This document shows, in pieces, positions 42,985-52,624 of a DNA stretch of 64,000 nt (positions within the stretch are counted from its first letter, which is position 1; every line of letters begins with the position of its first letter). Made by a program: the position numbers and the translations under genes. The DNA comes from Cupriavidus basilensis. Its GTDB lineage: Bacteria; Pseudomonadota; Gammaproteobacteria; Burkholderiales; Burkholderiaceae. Under the pieces are notes generated by a model. That model saw only the letters and a list, made by a program, of their open reading frames with translations. It had not been told where the DNA came from and made no database searches. The stretch covers positions 62,001 to 126,000 of the forward strand of contig NZ_BBQM01000012.1 in the NCBI RefSeq assembly GCF_000876015.1, written 5' to 3'.

Positions 42985-44064
42985 ATGGACCAGCAAGCCA
43001 CGCCATCCACGCCATCCACGCCGACCGGCGGGAAGAAGCTCTACATCTCGGACGTCACGCTGCGCGACGGCAGCCACGCCATCCGCCACCAGTACGGCCT
43101 CGGCGACGTGCGCCGCATCGCCGCCGCGCTGGACGCCGCGCGGGTGGACTCGATCGAGGTCGCGCACGGCGACGGCCTGGCCGGCTCCAGCTTCAACTAC
43201 GGCTTCGGCGCGCATACCGACCTCGAATGGATCGCCGCGGCGGCCGAGACCGTGCGCCACGCGAAGATCGCCACCCTGCTGCTGCCCGGCGTGGGCACCG
43301 TGCACGACCTGCGCGCGGCCTTCGACGCCGGCGCGCGCGTGGTGCGCGTGGCCACCCACTGCACCGAGGCGGATGTCTCGCGCCAGCACATCGAGTACGC
43401 GCGCGGGCTCGGCATGGACACCGTGGGCTTCCTGATGATGAGCCACATGACCACGCCCGCCGCGCTGGCGCAGCAGGCCCGGCTGATGGAAAGCTACGGC
43501 GCGCAGACCGTGTACGTGGTCGACTCGGGCGGCGCGCTCGGCATGAACGACGTGCGCGAGCGCTTCCGCGCGTTCAAGGACGTGCTCAGGCCCGAGACGC
43601 GGACCGGCATGCACGCGCACCACAACCTGGGCCTGGGCGTGGCCAACTCCATCGTCGCGGTGGAGGAGGGCTGCGACCGCGTCGACGCCAGCCTCGCCGG
43701 CATGGGCGCCGGCGCCGGCAACGCGCCGCTGGAAGTGTTCATCGCGGCGGCCAGCCGGCTCGGCTGGGACCACGGCTGCGACCTGTACACGCTGATGGAT
43801 GCCGCCGACGACATCGTGCGGCCGCTGCAGGACCGGCCGGTGCGGGTGGACCGCGAGACGCTGGCGCTGGGCTACGCGGGGGTGTATTCGAGCTTCCTGC
43901 GCCACGCCGAGGCCGCCGCCGCGCGCTATGCGCTGAAGACCGTCGACATCCTGGTGGAGCTGGGCCGGCGCCGCATGGTGGGCGGCCAGGAAGACATGAT
44001 CGTCGACGTGGCGCTGGACCTGGCGGCGCGCCGCGACGGGCGGGGCGCGCGCGCGGCGGCCTGA
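42985..44064 (+). CDS. dmpG: 4-hydroxy-2-oxovalerate aldolase
   Basis: This 359-residue Mn-dependent pyruvate aldolase splits 4-hydroxy-2-oxovalerate to pyruvate and acetaldehyde. The metal-binding motif is [13 protein letters not shown], and the HxH ligands lie in [14 protein letters not shown]. The communication domain at the C-terminus ([21 protein letters not shown]) contacts DmpF. The N-terminus carries a short tandem TPSTPSTPT coded by a repeat. It is the last gene of the phenol operon; the next gene, on the same strand, starts 82 bp later. No clear terminator was seen. Confidence 0.96.
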   Translation: MDQQATPSTPSTPTGGKKLYISDVTLRDGSHAIRHQYGLGDVRRIAAALDAARVDSIEVAHGDGLAGSSFNYGFGAHTDLEWIAAAAETVRHAKIATLLLPGVGTVHDLRAAFDAGARVVRVATHCTEADVSRQHIEYARGLGMDTVGFLMMSHMTTPAALAQQARLMESYGAQTVYVVDSGGALGMNDVRERFRAFKDVLRPETRTGMHAHHNLGLGVANSIVAVEEGCDRVDASLAGMGAGAGNAPLEVFIAAASRLGWDHGCDLYTLMDAADDIVRPLQDRPVRVDRETLALGYAGVYSSFLRHAEAAAARYALKTVDILVELGRRRMVGGQEDMIVDVALDLAARRDGRGARAAA

Positions 44065-45105
<1,041 letters not shown>

Positions 45106-45122
45106 CGCCGGCGGCGAACCGG

Positions 45123-46133
45123 TCAGGCGGCTTGCGCTTCGGTTTGCGCCTCGGCCTCCGCGCGGTTCATGCGCCGGATCGCCTGCGGCGGCTGGCCGAA
45201 CGCGCGCAGGAACGCGCGCCGCATGCGCTCGCGGTCGCCGAAGCCGGTGTCGCGCGCCACCACGTCGATCGGGTGGCGCCCGGACTCCATCATCAGCCGC
45301 GCGGCCTCCACGCGCAGGTGTTCCACCGCCTTGGCCGGGGTCTGGCCGGTTTCCTCGCGGAAGGCCCGGCTGAACTGGCGCGGGCTGAGATGCGCGGCCT
45401 GCGCCAGCTGTTCCACCGACAGTTCCTCGTGCAGGTTCTGGCGCGCGTAGTCCAGCGCGGACTGGATGCGGTCGGACCTGGGCTCCAGCTCGAGCAGCGC
45501 GGAGAACTGCGACTGGCCGCCCGCGCGGCGGTGGTAGACCACCAGCTTGCGCGCCACCTGGCGCGCGATCTCGGCGCCCGCGTCCTTTTCCACCAGCGCC
45601 AGCGCGAGGTCGATGCAGGCGCTCATGCCGGCCGAGGTCCAGACCGGGCCGTCGATGATGAAGATGCGGTCTTCCTCCATCTTGACGCGGGGGTAGGCGC
45701 GGCGGAAGCGCGCGGCGTAGAACCAGTGGGTGGTGGCGCGGCGGCCGTCGAGCAGGCCGGTCTCGGCGAGGTTGAAGGCGCCCGTGCAGGTGGCGCCGAT
45801 GCGCCGCGCGGCCGGCGCGGCCCGCCGCAGGAACGCGGTCAGCGCCGGCGGCGTGGGCTGGACGTCGTTGTCGCCGACCACCAGCACGGTATCGAACGGC
45901 TGGTCGTCGAGCGGCATCGTGGTGACGGAAAAGCCGCCCGAGGTGGGCACCGGGCCGCCGTGCTCGGACAGCAGCACGACCTCGTAGAGCGCGCGGCCGG
46001 CGGTGATGTTGGCGAATTCCAGCACCGTGGTGACGGCCAGATTCATGGCCTGGAAGCCGGGATAGACGACGATGCCGGTGCGCAGCGGGGCGCGGCCGGC
46101 CAGCAAGGTGGGCGATGGCATGAAAGGTGGCAT
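45123..46133 (-). CDS. GlxA-family AraC-type regulator with DJ-1/PfpI-like domain
   Basis: This 336-residue regulator has an N-terminal DJ-1/PfpI class I glutamine amidotransferase-like domain (TGIVVYPGFQAMNLAV, then GATCTGAFNLAETGLLDGRRATTHW, with the nucleophile-position Cys) and a C-terminal AraC HTH pair from about 225 (LSVEQLAQAAHLSPRQFSRAFREETG and DVVARDTGFGDRERMRRAFLRAFG). Such proteins usually regulate amino-acid or amine metabolism. The start is uncertain: the ATGs at 46133 and 46121 both lack a good RBS. It is divergent from an SDR gene, its probable target. Confidence 0.92.
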   Translation of the reverse strand: MPPFMPSPTLLAGRAPLRTGIVVYPGFQAMNLAVTTVLEFANITAGRALYEVVLLSEHGGPVPTSGGFSVTTMPLDDQPFDTVLVVGDNDVQPTPPALTAFLRRAAPAARRIGATCTGAFNLAETGLLDGRRATTHWFYAARFRRAYPRVKMEEDRIFIIDGPVWTSAGMSACIDLALALVEKDAGAEIARQVARKLVVYHRRAGGQSQFSALLELEPRSDRIQSALDYARQNLHEELSVEQLAQAAHLSPRQFSRAFREETGQTPAKAVEHLRVEAARLMMESGRHPIDVVARDTGFGDRERMRRAFLRAFGQPPQAIRRMNRAEAEAQTEAQAA

Positions 46134-46221
46134 CTATGACATTGGCGCCATCGGACTATACGCCTAATCTTGCTTCCGTGATGACCGGCAATCGGGCCGG
46201 CAGCGACAACGGAGAGCCCTC

Positions 46222-47046
46222 ATGGCAACCACCCAATCCACCGCAGACCAATCCCACCGGGGCACGGCCCTCATCACCGGCGCCTCTTCCGGCATCGGCG
46301 CGATCTACGCGGACCGGCTCGCCCGGCGCGGCTACGACCTGATCCTGGTGGCGCGCAACCGCGAGCGGCTCGACACGCTGGCCGGGCGCCTGACCAGCGA
46401 GACCGGCCGCTCGGTCGAAGTGGTCGCGGCGGACCTGGCCCGCGACGCCGACGTGCGCCGGCTGGAAACGCTGCTGCGCGAGGACGCCAGCATCACCCTG
46501 CTGGTCAACAACGCCGGCATCGGCGCGGCGGCTCCGCTGCTGCAGTCGGACGTCGACAAGATGGAAGCCATGATCGCGCTCAACGTGACCGCGCTCACGC
46601 GTCTGACCTACGCCGTGGCGCCGGCCTTCGTGGCGCGCGGCACCGGCGCCATCATCAACATCGCCTCCATCGTGGCGGTGGCGCCCGAACTGCTCAACGG
46701 CGTGTACGGCGGCTCGAAGGCGTTCGTGCTGGCCTTCACGCAGTCGCTCCAGCATGAGCTGGCCGCCAGCGGCGTGCGCGTGCAGGCGGTGCTGCCCGGC
46801 GCCACCCGCACCGACTTCTGGGAAGTCGCGGGCCAGTCGGTGGACAACCTGCCGCAAGCGTGGGTGATGAGCGCCGCGGACATGGTCGACGCATCGCTGT
46901 CCGGCTTCGACCAGGGCGAAGTGGTCACGATACCGTCGCTGCCGGAGGCGGCCGACTGGCAGGCCTTCGAGGCGGCGCGCGCGGCGCTGGGGCCGAACCT
47001 GTCGCGCAGCGAGCCGGCGGCACGCTTCAAGGCCGCGGCGGCCTGA
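46222..47046 (+). CDS. Short-chain dehydrogenase/reductase
   Basis: This 274-residue classical SDR has TGASSGIGAIYADRLARRG (NADP-type, with later VARNRERL), NNAGIG, the catalytic Ser in NIASIVAVAP and YGGSKAFVLAFTQSL as YxxxK. PGATRTDFWE follows the active site. It resembles the YqjQ/DltE-like group acting on lipid or small carbonyls. Its start is 89 bp from the divergent GlxA-type regulator, whose disposition suggests local control. The substrate is unknown. Confidence 0.92.
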   Translation: MATTQSTADQSHRGTALITGASSGIGAIYADRLARRGYDLILVARNRERLDTLAGRLTSETGRSVEVVAADLARDADVRRLETLLREDASITLLVNNAGIGAAAPLLQSDVDKMEAMIALNVTALTRLTYAVAPAFVARGTGAIINIASIVAVAPELLNGVYGGSKAFVLAFTQSLQHELAASGVRVQAVLPGATRTDFWEVAGQSVDNLPQAWVMSAADMVDASLSGFDQGEVVTIPSLPEAADWQAFEAARAALGPNLSRSEPAARFKAAAA

Positions 47047-47057
47047 GGCGGCGCCGT

Positions 47058-47870
47058 TCAGGCGCCGTGCGACGCCGACAGGAACTGCCTGAGCTCGGGC
47101 GTGCGGGGCTCGCCGAAGATCGCCTGCGGCGGGCCCATCTCGTGCACCTTGCCGTCGTGCATGAAGACCACGCGGTCGCTGACCTTGCGCGCGAACTGCA
47201 TTTCATGCGTGACCATGACCAGGGTCATGCCGTCGGCGGCCAGCGCCTCGACCACGCCGAGCACTTCGCCGACCAGCTCCGGGTCGAGCGCGGAGGTGAT
47301 TTCGTCGCACAGCAGGACCTCGGGCTCCATCGCCAGCGCGCGCGCGATCGCCACGCGCTGCTGCTGGCCGCCGGAGAGCCGGTCCGGATGGCTGTCGAAC
47401 TTCTCGCCCAGCCCGACGCGCTCGAGCAGGGCCCGGGCGCGCCGGCGGGCTTCGGCCTTCGGCACATTGGCGACCAGCGTGGGCGCGAGCATCACGTTCT
47501 GCCCGGCGCTCAGGTGCGGGAACAGGTTGAAGCCCTGGAAGATCATGCCCACGTTCTGCCGCAGCTCGCGCATGGCCCTGGGGTCGCCCTGGCGCAGCGG
47601 CTGGCCGTCCACGCTGACGGTGCCGTCCTGGAAGCTCTCCAGGCCGTTGATGCAGCGTAGCAGCGTGCTCTTGCCCGAGCCGCTGCGGCCGATGATGCAG
47701 ATCACCTCGCGGCGGCCGATCTGCAGGTCGATGCCCTTGAGGACTTCGTGCTCGCCGAAGCGCTTGCGCAGGCCGCGGATGTCGACCAGGGCGAACGGTG
47801 CGGAAGGGGTGGAAGGGGGCGCGGCGGTGGTGGATTCGTCAGGTGTCGGCATCGTGTGCGCTCGGCTCAT
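47058..47870 (-). CDS. Polar amino-acid ABC transporter ATPase (GlnQ/HisP-type)
   Basis: This 270-residue ATPase has Walker A GRSGSGKSTLLRCINGLE, signature RLSGGQQQRVAIARAL, Walker B VLLCDEITSALDPELVGEV and switch His in MVTHEMQFARKVSDRVVFMHDGK. The N-terminus has a Ser/Thr/Pro-rich 25-residue extension before the ABC fold. Its ATG overlaps the permease stop as ATGA, so it is the last gene of an SBP-permease-permease-ATPase operon. The cargo is likely an unusual amino acid used by the divergent lyase/amidohydrolase operon. Confidence 0.94.
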   Translation of the reverse strand: MSRAHTMPTPDESTTAAPPSTPSAPFALVDIRGLRKRFGEHEVLKGIDLQIGRREVICIIGRSGSGKSTLLRCINGLESFQDGTVSVDGQPLRQGDPRAMRELRQNVGMIFQGFNLFPHLSAGQNVMLAPTLVANVPKAEARRRARALLERVGLGEKFDSHPDRLSGGQQQRVAIARALAMEPEVLLCDEITSALDPELVGEVLGVVEALAADGMTLVMVTHEMQFARKVSDRVVFMHDGKVHEMGPPQAIFGEPRTPELRQFLSASHGA

Positions 47871-48517
47871 GCGTTGGTTTTCAGGCGCCGCTCCAGGTGC
47901 CGGCTCCAGGCCGACAGCGGAAAGCACAGCGCGAAGTAGAGCAGCGCCACGCCGCCGTAGGCCACGAACGGCTGGAAGGTGGCGTTGGCGATCATCTGCC
48001 CGGCCTTGGTGACTTCGACGAAGCCGATCACCGAGGCCAGCGCGGTGCCTTTCACCACCTGCACCAGCATGCCCACGGTCGGCGCCACGGCGATGCGCGC
48101 GGCCTGCGGCAGGATCACGTGGCGCAACTGCTGCCAGGGCGTCATGGCGAGGCTGGCCGAGGCTTCCCATTGGCCGCGCGGGATGGCCTCGACGCAGCCG
48201 CGCCAGATCTCGGTCAGGTAGGCGCTGGTGTACAGCGTCAGGCACAGCGCGGCGGCCAGCAGCGCCGAGGTGTCGATGCCCAGCAGCGCGAGCCCGAAGT
48301 AGGTCAGGAACAGCTGCATCAGCAGCGGCACGCCCTGGAACACCTGCACGTAGCCGGCGATGCCGGTGGCCGCGCCCGGCAGCCGGGTGAAGCGCGCGAC
48401 CAGCAACAGCAGCCCGACCACGCCGCCGCCGGCGAACGCGATCAGCGACAGGCCCGCGGTCCAGCGCAGCGCCAGCAGCAGGTTGCGCAGCACGTCCCAC
48501 AAGGAAAATTCAACCAT
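47867..48517 (-). CDS. Polar amino-acid ABC transporter permease
   Basis: This 216-residue inner-membrane permease of the HisM/GlnP class has about five helices. The N-terminal region reads LRWTAGLSLIAFAGGGVVGLLLL, and the EAA-type loop EAIPRGQWEASASLAMTPWQQLRHVILPQA contacts the ATPase. YVQVFQGVPLLMQLFLTYFG is the polar amino-acid permease signature. It follows the other permease gene by 15 bp. Confidence 0.94.
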   Translation of the reverse strand: MVEFSLWDVLRNLLLALRWTAGLSLIAFAGGGVVGLLLLVARFTRLPGAATGIAGYVQVFQGVPLLMQLFLTYFGLALLGIDTSALLAAALCLTLYTSAYLTEIWRGCVEAIPRGQWEASASLAMTPWQQLRHVILPQAARIAVAPTVGMLVQVVKGTALASVIGFVEVTKAGQMIANATFQPFVAYGGVALLYFALCFPLSAWSRHLERRLKTNA

Positions 48518-48532
48518 GCGTGTCTCCGGGGC

Positions 48533-49192
48533 TCAGCGGCCAAAGATCAGGCGCGCGCCGATGCGGTTGAGCGCCGCGCGCACCAGCACGGCGAGCGCGA
48601 AGTAGGCCGCCGCCGCGACGATGTACGCCTCGAAGCTGCGGTAGGTGCGGCTGGCGATCAGGTTGGCGGCGTAGGAGAGCTCCTCGGCGGAGATCTGGCT
48701 GCATACCGACGACCCCAGCATGACGATGACCACCTGGCTCACCAGCGCCGGCCACACCCGCGCCAGCGAGGGCGGCAGCACCACGCGCGTGAAGGTCTGC
48801 CAGCGGTCCAGCGCGAGGCTCTGCGCCGCCTCGATCTGGCCGCGCGGCGTGGCCTCGAGGCCGGCGCGGATGATCTCGCAGGCGTAGGCGCCGAGGTTGA
48901 GCGTCATCGACAGCACGCAGGCCAGCTCGACGGGCAGCCGCACGCCGGCCGCGGGCAGGCCGAAGAAGATGAAGAACAGCTGGACGATGTAAGGCGTGTT
49001 GCGCACGGACTCCACGTAGGCGGCCACCAGCAGGCGCGGCGCGCGCGTGCCGTGGATGCGGGTCCACGCGCAGCCGATGCCCAGCACCGTGCCGCAGGCC
49101 GCGGAGAAGGCCGTGAGGAGCAGCGTGAGCCAGAGCCCGTGCAGCAGCATCGGCCACTGGGCGAGGACGGTGGCGAAGTCGAGGGAGATCAT
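48533..49192 (-). CDS. Polar amino-acid ABC transporter permease
   Basis: This 219-residue second permease has LHGLWLTLLLTAFSAACGTVLG at the N-terminus, VESVRNTPYIVQLFFIFFGLP (family signature) and the coupling loop GLEATPRGQIEAAQSLALDRWQTFTRVVLP. The ATG at 49192 gives the standard length; the frame runs on upstream but is antisense or out-of-frame with the receptor gene. It pairs with the permease encoded next. Confidence 0.93.
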   Translation of the reverse strand: MISLDFATVLAQWPMLLHGLWLTLLLTAFSAACGTVLGIGCAWTRIHGTRAPRLLVAAYVESVRNTPYIVQLFFIFFGLPAAGVRLPVELACVLSMTLNLGAYACEIIRAGLEATPRGQIEAAQSLALDRWQTFTRVVLPPSLARVWPALVSQVVIVMLGSSVCSQISAEELSYAANLIASRTYRSFEAYIVAAAAYFALAVLVRAALNRIGARLIFGR

Positions 49193-49263
49193 GCGGTCGG
49201 GCGGCAAGGGTTGGCGATGCCCGCGCGGCGGTGGCGGCGCGCGGGCGGCGGCTGGCGGAAGGC

Positions 49264-50058
49264 TTATTCCGGCAGCTCGCCGGTGCCGCGGCCGAGCCAG
49301 CGCTGGGCGTAGGCGTTCAGCGTGCCGTCGGTCTTGGCGGCGCTGAGGATCTGGTTGACCTTCTCGCGCAGCGCGGTCTCGCCCTTGCGCACGCCGACGA
49401 AGTTCGGCGAGTCCTTGAGCAGCAGCTTGTATTCCGCGTCCGCCTTCGGGTTCTTGGCGATGGCGGCGGCCGCCACGGCCGCGCCGGTGGCCAGCAGCTG
49501 GGTCTGCTGCGTCACGAAGGCGGTCACCGTGGCGTTGTCGTCGTCGAAGCGCTGGATCTTCAGCGTCGGCGGCGCGACCTGCTGCAGCACGTCGTCCTGG
49601 ATGGTGCCGCGCGTGACCGCGATGGTCTTGCCGCCGAGGTCGGCGAAACTCTTGATGCTCAGCGACTTCGGCCCGAACACGGCCTGGTAGAAGGGCGCGT
49701 AGGCGACCGTGAAGTCGATCACCTTGGCGCGCTCGGCGTTCTTGCCGAGCGCCGACACGATCAGGTCGATCTTCCTGGTCTGCAGATAGGGGATGCGGTT
49801 GGGCGTGCTCACCGGCACCAGCTCCGCCTTGACGCCGAGCTTGTCGGCGATCAGCTGCGCCACCGCGACGTCGAGGCCCTGCGGCTTGAGATCCGGGCCG
49901 ACGAAGCCGTAGGGCGCGAAGTCGGTGGGGATGCCGATGGCGATCGACTTCTTGCCGAGCACGGCGTTCAGGGAATCGTCGGCGCGCGCCGGCATGGATG
50001 CCACGAGGACCGCGCCTGCGATCAGGCCGGCAACGGCGGTGAACTGTCTGCGTTTCAT
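49264..50058 (-). CDS. Polar amino-acid ABC transporter substrate-binding protein
   Basis: This 264-residue receptor has the SBP_bac_3 fold with a signal peptide at about 1-28 (KRRQFTAVAGLIAGAVLVASMPARA). KSIAIGIPTDFAPYGFVGPDLKPQGLDVAVAQLIADKLG is the standard mature start, and RKIDLIVSALGKNAERAKVIDFTVAY is the conserved ligand loop. The ATG at 50058 has AAAGG eight bases upstream. It diverges from the RpiR gene across a three-part TTTCAT/ATGAAA array. Confidence 0.93.
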   Translation of the reverse strand: MKRRQFTAVAGLIAGAVLVASMPARADDSLNAVLGKKSIAIGIPTDFAPYGFVGPDLKPQGLDVAVAQLIADKLGVKAELVPVSTPNRIPYLQTRKIDLIVSALGKNAERAKVIDFTVAYAPFYQAVFGPKSLSIKSFADLGGKTIAVTRGTIQDDVLQQVAPPTLKIQRFDDDNATVTAFVTQQTQLLATGAAVAAAAIAKNPKADAEYKLLLKDSPNFVGVRKGETALREKVNQILSAAKTDGTLNAYAQRWLGRGTGELPE

Positions 50059-50257
50059 TACGACACCTTTCATCAGTCGGTGGGAGGGATGGCAGGCTCT
50101 GTAGGCAAAGAGCGTGCCACGCGCGCCCGGCGCGGCGGCCGGGACCGCGCGGGCGGCCGCGCGGCCGCGCCGGGCGGCGCTTCCGGGGCATCGGCCCGCG
50201 CCCGGCCCGGCCCTGGCATCGCATTTGCTCATGGCTCTGGCATAGAAGAAACTACGG

Positions 50258-50293
50258 TTTCATATGCACCACAACATGAAATTCGTGTTTCAT
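50258..50293. promoter_or_regulatory. Candidate RpiR operator array
   Basis: TTTCAT at 50258, ATGAAA at 50276 and TTTCAT at 50288 form two overlapping inverted repeats (spacers 12 and 6) in the divergent transporter/rpiR gap. GAAA/TTTC-type dyads are typical of RpiR proteins. Confidence 0.6.
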
Positions 50294-50349
50294 AACAGTG
50301 CGCTCGCGGCCAGTTTGGTGCGCGGCGCGGCACCAGGCAGCCAACAGAC

Positions 50350-51216
50350 ATGAGCGACGCCCTCGAAACCCAGATCCGGCAGTGCTACGGCGAGCTGTCC
50401 GCCGCCGAGAAGAAACTCGCCGACGTGCTGGTGGCGCGGCGCAAGGACCTGCTGAGCTATTCCGCCACCGAGCTGGCCGAGCTGGCCGGCGTGTCCAAGG
50501 CCAGCGCGGCGCGTTTTTTCCGGCGCCTTGGCCATGCGGACTTCAACGCGTTCCGGCGCTCGCTGCGCGAGCAGGTGTCCGAGCAGTCGCCGCTGTTCCT
50601 GCTGGAGCACGCCGGGCTGCCGCGCGCGGCGAAGGGCGGCAGCACGGCACTGGCCGCGCTGCAGGCGCACGTGGCGCTCGACAGCAGCCGGCTCGCGGCG
50701 CTGCCGGAACAACTGAGCGCGCGCGCGCTCGAGGTGGCGATGACCGAGCTGGCCGGCGCGCGGCGCGTGTGGGTGGTGGGCTACCGCAACAGCTTCATGC
50801 TGGCCTTCTACGCCAACGCGCTGCTCTCGCAGGTGCGCCCCGAGGTCTACCTGCTCAACGAGCAGGCCGGCAAGGATGCCGAGCTGATCGCCGAGATCGA
50901 CGGCAAGGACGTGCTGCTGGCGGTGGATTTCCGCCGGCGCACGCGGCGCCTCAAGGGCGTGGTGACGCTCGCGCGCGAAGCCGGCGCGAAGCTGATCCTG
51001 CTCAGCGACGCGCCGGTGTCGGCGCTGGCGCCGGACGCCGACGCGCTGCTGCGCTGCTCGCACCACGGCGGCCAGGTGTTCGATTCCTACGTGGCGGCGG
51101 TCAGCCTGGTGAACTACCTGGCCGGCGCGATGGCCGGGCGCGCGCGCAAGTCCTCGCGGGCGCGCATGGCGCGCGTGGAGCGCGCGCACGAGGTGCTGGC
51201 CGACCTCGACGCCTGA
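50350..51216 (+). CDS. RpiR-family (MurR/RpiR) transcriptional regulator
   Basis: This 288-residue regulator has an N-terminal HTH_6 domain at residues 1-77 (LSAAEKKLADVLVARR, then TELAELAGVSKASAARFFRRLGH) and a SIS domain at about 115-250 (ARRVWVVGYRNSFMLAFYAN and GAKLILLSDAPVSALAPDAD). SIS domains often bind phosphosugars, but several RpiR proteins control amino-acid or purine catabolism. It sits between the amino-acid importer and the DAP-lyase operon and is the likely regulator of both. Confidence 0.93.
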   Translation: MSDALETQIRQCYGELSAAEKKLADVLVARRKDLLSYSATELAELAGVSKASAARFFRRLGHADFNAFRRSLREQVSEQSPLFLLEHAGLPRAAKGGSTALAALQAHVALDSSRLAALPEQLSARALEVAMTELAGARRVWVVGYRNSFMLAFYANALLSQVRPEVYLLNEQAGKDAELIAEIDGKDVLLAVDFRRRTRRLKGVVTLAREAGAKLILLSDAPVSALAPDADALLRCSHHGGQVFDSYVAAVSLVNYLAGAMAGRARKSSRARMARVERAHEVLADLDA

Positions 51217-51337
51217 CGTCGCTCCCTCTTTGCTCCCTTTATTGCTCCTTTTATCGTCTCTTTTCGTCCCTCTTTTCCTCGCGCGACGCGCCGCATCCGT
51301 CGGCGCGGACCGCCATCCCGACCGGAACCTCAGACGC

Positions 51338-52624
51338 ATGAACGCACTTCCTTCCCTCTCGCTTGCCCTGCTTCCCAACCCCGCCCTGCGCCGCGACGAG
51401 CCCTACGGCGCGCGCCGCGCGGCCATCCTCGGCGCGCCGGCGCTGGCCGACGCGCGCCGCGAGATCGGCGCCTGGGCCGGCTACGCGCCCACGCCGCTGG
51501 CGGCGCTGCCGGCGCTGGCGGCCGCGCTGGGCGTGGCCGAGGTGCGCTACAAGGACGAGGGCTCGCGCTTCGGCCTGGGCAGCTTCAAGGCGCTCGGCGG
51601 CGCCTACGCGGTGGGCCGGCTGCTGTGCCGCGAGCTGGGCCGGCGCCTGGGGCGCGCGCTGTCCATCGCCGAGCTCGCCGATCCGGCCGTGCGCGGGCTC
51701 TGCGCGGAACTGACCGTGACCTGCGCCACCGACGGCAACCACGGGCGCTCGGTGGCGTGGGGCGCGCAATTGTTCGGCTGCCAGTGCGTGATCTATATCC
51801 ACGCGACCGTCAGCGCGGGCCGCAAGGCCGCCATCGAGGCCTTCGGCGCCGAGGTGGTGCGCACCGGCGGCAACTACGACCAGGCCGTGCAGCAGGCGGA
51901 CCGCGACGCCCGCGCGCGGGGCTGGCACGTGATTTCCGACACCTCCTACCCCGGCTACATGGACGTGCCGCGCGACGTCATGCAGGGCTACCAGGTGATG
52001 GTGGCGGAGGCGGTCGAGGCGCTGCCGCAATGGCCCACGCATGTGTTCATCCAGGCCGGCGTGGGCGGCTTCGCCGCGGCGGTGTGCGCGTATTTCTGGG
52101 AGCGCGAGCAGGGCAGCGGGAAGGGCAGCGGCGCGGGTCCGCGGCCGGTGTTCGTGGTGGTGGAGCCGGCCCGCGCCGACTGCCTGATGCGCAGCGCGCG
52201 CGCCGGCGCCGTCACCGCGGTGACGGGCGAGCTCGACACGCTGATGGCCGGGCTGGCCTGCGGCGAGGTCTCGCTGCTGGCGTGGGAGATCCTGGCCAAT
52301 GGCGCCGACGCCTTCTGCACCATCGAGGACGAGGCCGCGGTGGCGGTCATGCGCCTGCTGGCCAGCCCGGCCGGCGGCGACCCGGCCATCGTCGCCGGCG
52401 AGTCCGCCGTGGCGGGGCTGGCGGCGGCCATCGCGGCGATGCAGGACCCGGCCGCGCGCGCGGCGCTGGGCCTCGACGCGCGCAGCCGCCTGCTGCTGAT
52501 CGGCAGCGAGGCGGACACCGATCCCGAGCTGTACGCGCGGCTGGTCGGGCGCAGCGCGGACAGCGTGCGCGCCGGCCGTGCCCAGGGCGCGGATGGCATG
52601 GACAACGCGGAGGATGCGGCATGA
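51338..52624 (+). CDS. dpaL: 2,3-diaminopropionate ammonia-lyase (DpaL/YgeX-like PLP enzyme)
   Basis: This 428-residue fold-type II PLP enzyme has the PLP Lys in FGLGSFKALGGAYAV (about residue 80), VTCATDGNHGRSVAWGAQLFG and the phosphate-binding loop IQAGVGGFAAAV. The NHGRS and FGLGSFKALGG forms, and a length above 400, are those of diaminopropionate ammonia-lyase rather than threonine deaminase. It converts 2,3-diaminopropionate to pyruvate and two ammonia. Its stop overlaps the next start as ATGA. The leader is a pyrimidine-rich T/C tract. Confidence 0.88.
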   Translation: MNALPSLSLALLPNPALRRDEPYGARRAAILGAPALADARREIGAWAGYAPTPLAALPALAAALGVAEVRYKDEGSRFGLGSFKALGGAYAVGRLLCRELGRRLGRALSIAELADPAVRGLCAELTVTCATDGNHGRSVAWGAQLFGCQCVIYIHATVSAGRKAAIEAFGAEVVRTGGNYDQAVQQADRDARARGWHVISDTSYPGYMDVPRDVMQGYQVMVAEAVEALPQWPTHVFIQAGVGGFAAAVCAYFWEREQGSGKGSGAGPRPVFVVVEPARADCLMRSARAGAVTAVTGELDTLMAGLACGEVSLLAWEILANGADAFCTIEDEAAVAVMRLLASPAGGDPAIVAGESAVAGLAAAIAAMQDPAARAALGLDARSRLLLIGSEADTDPELYARLVGRSADSVRAGRAQGADGMDNAEDAA

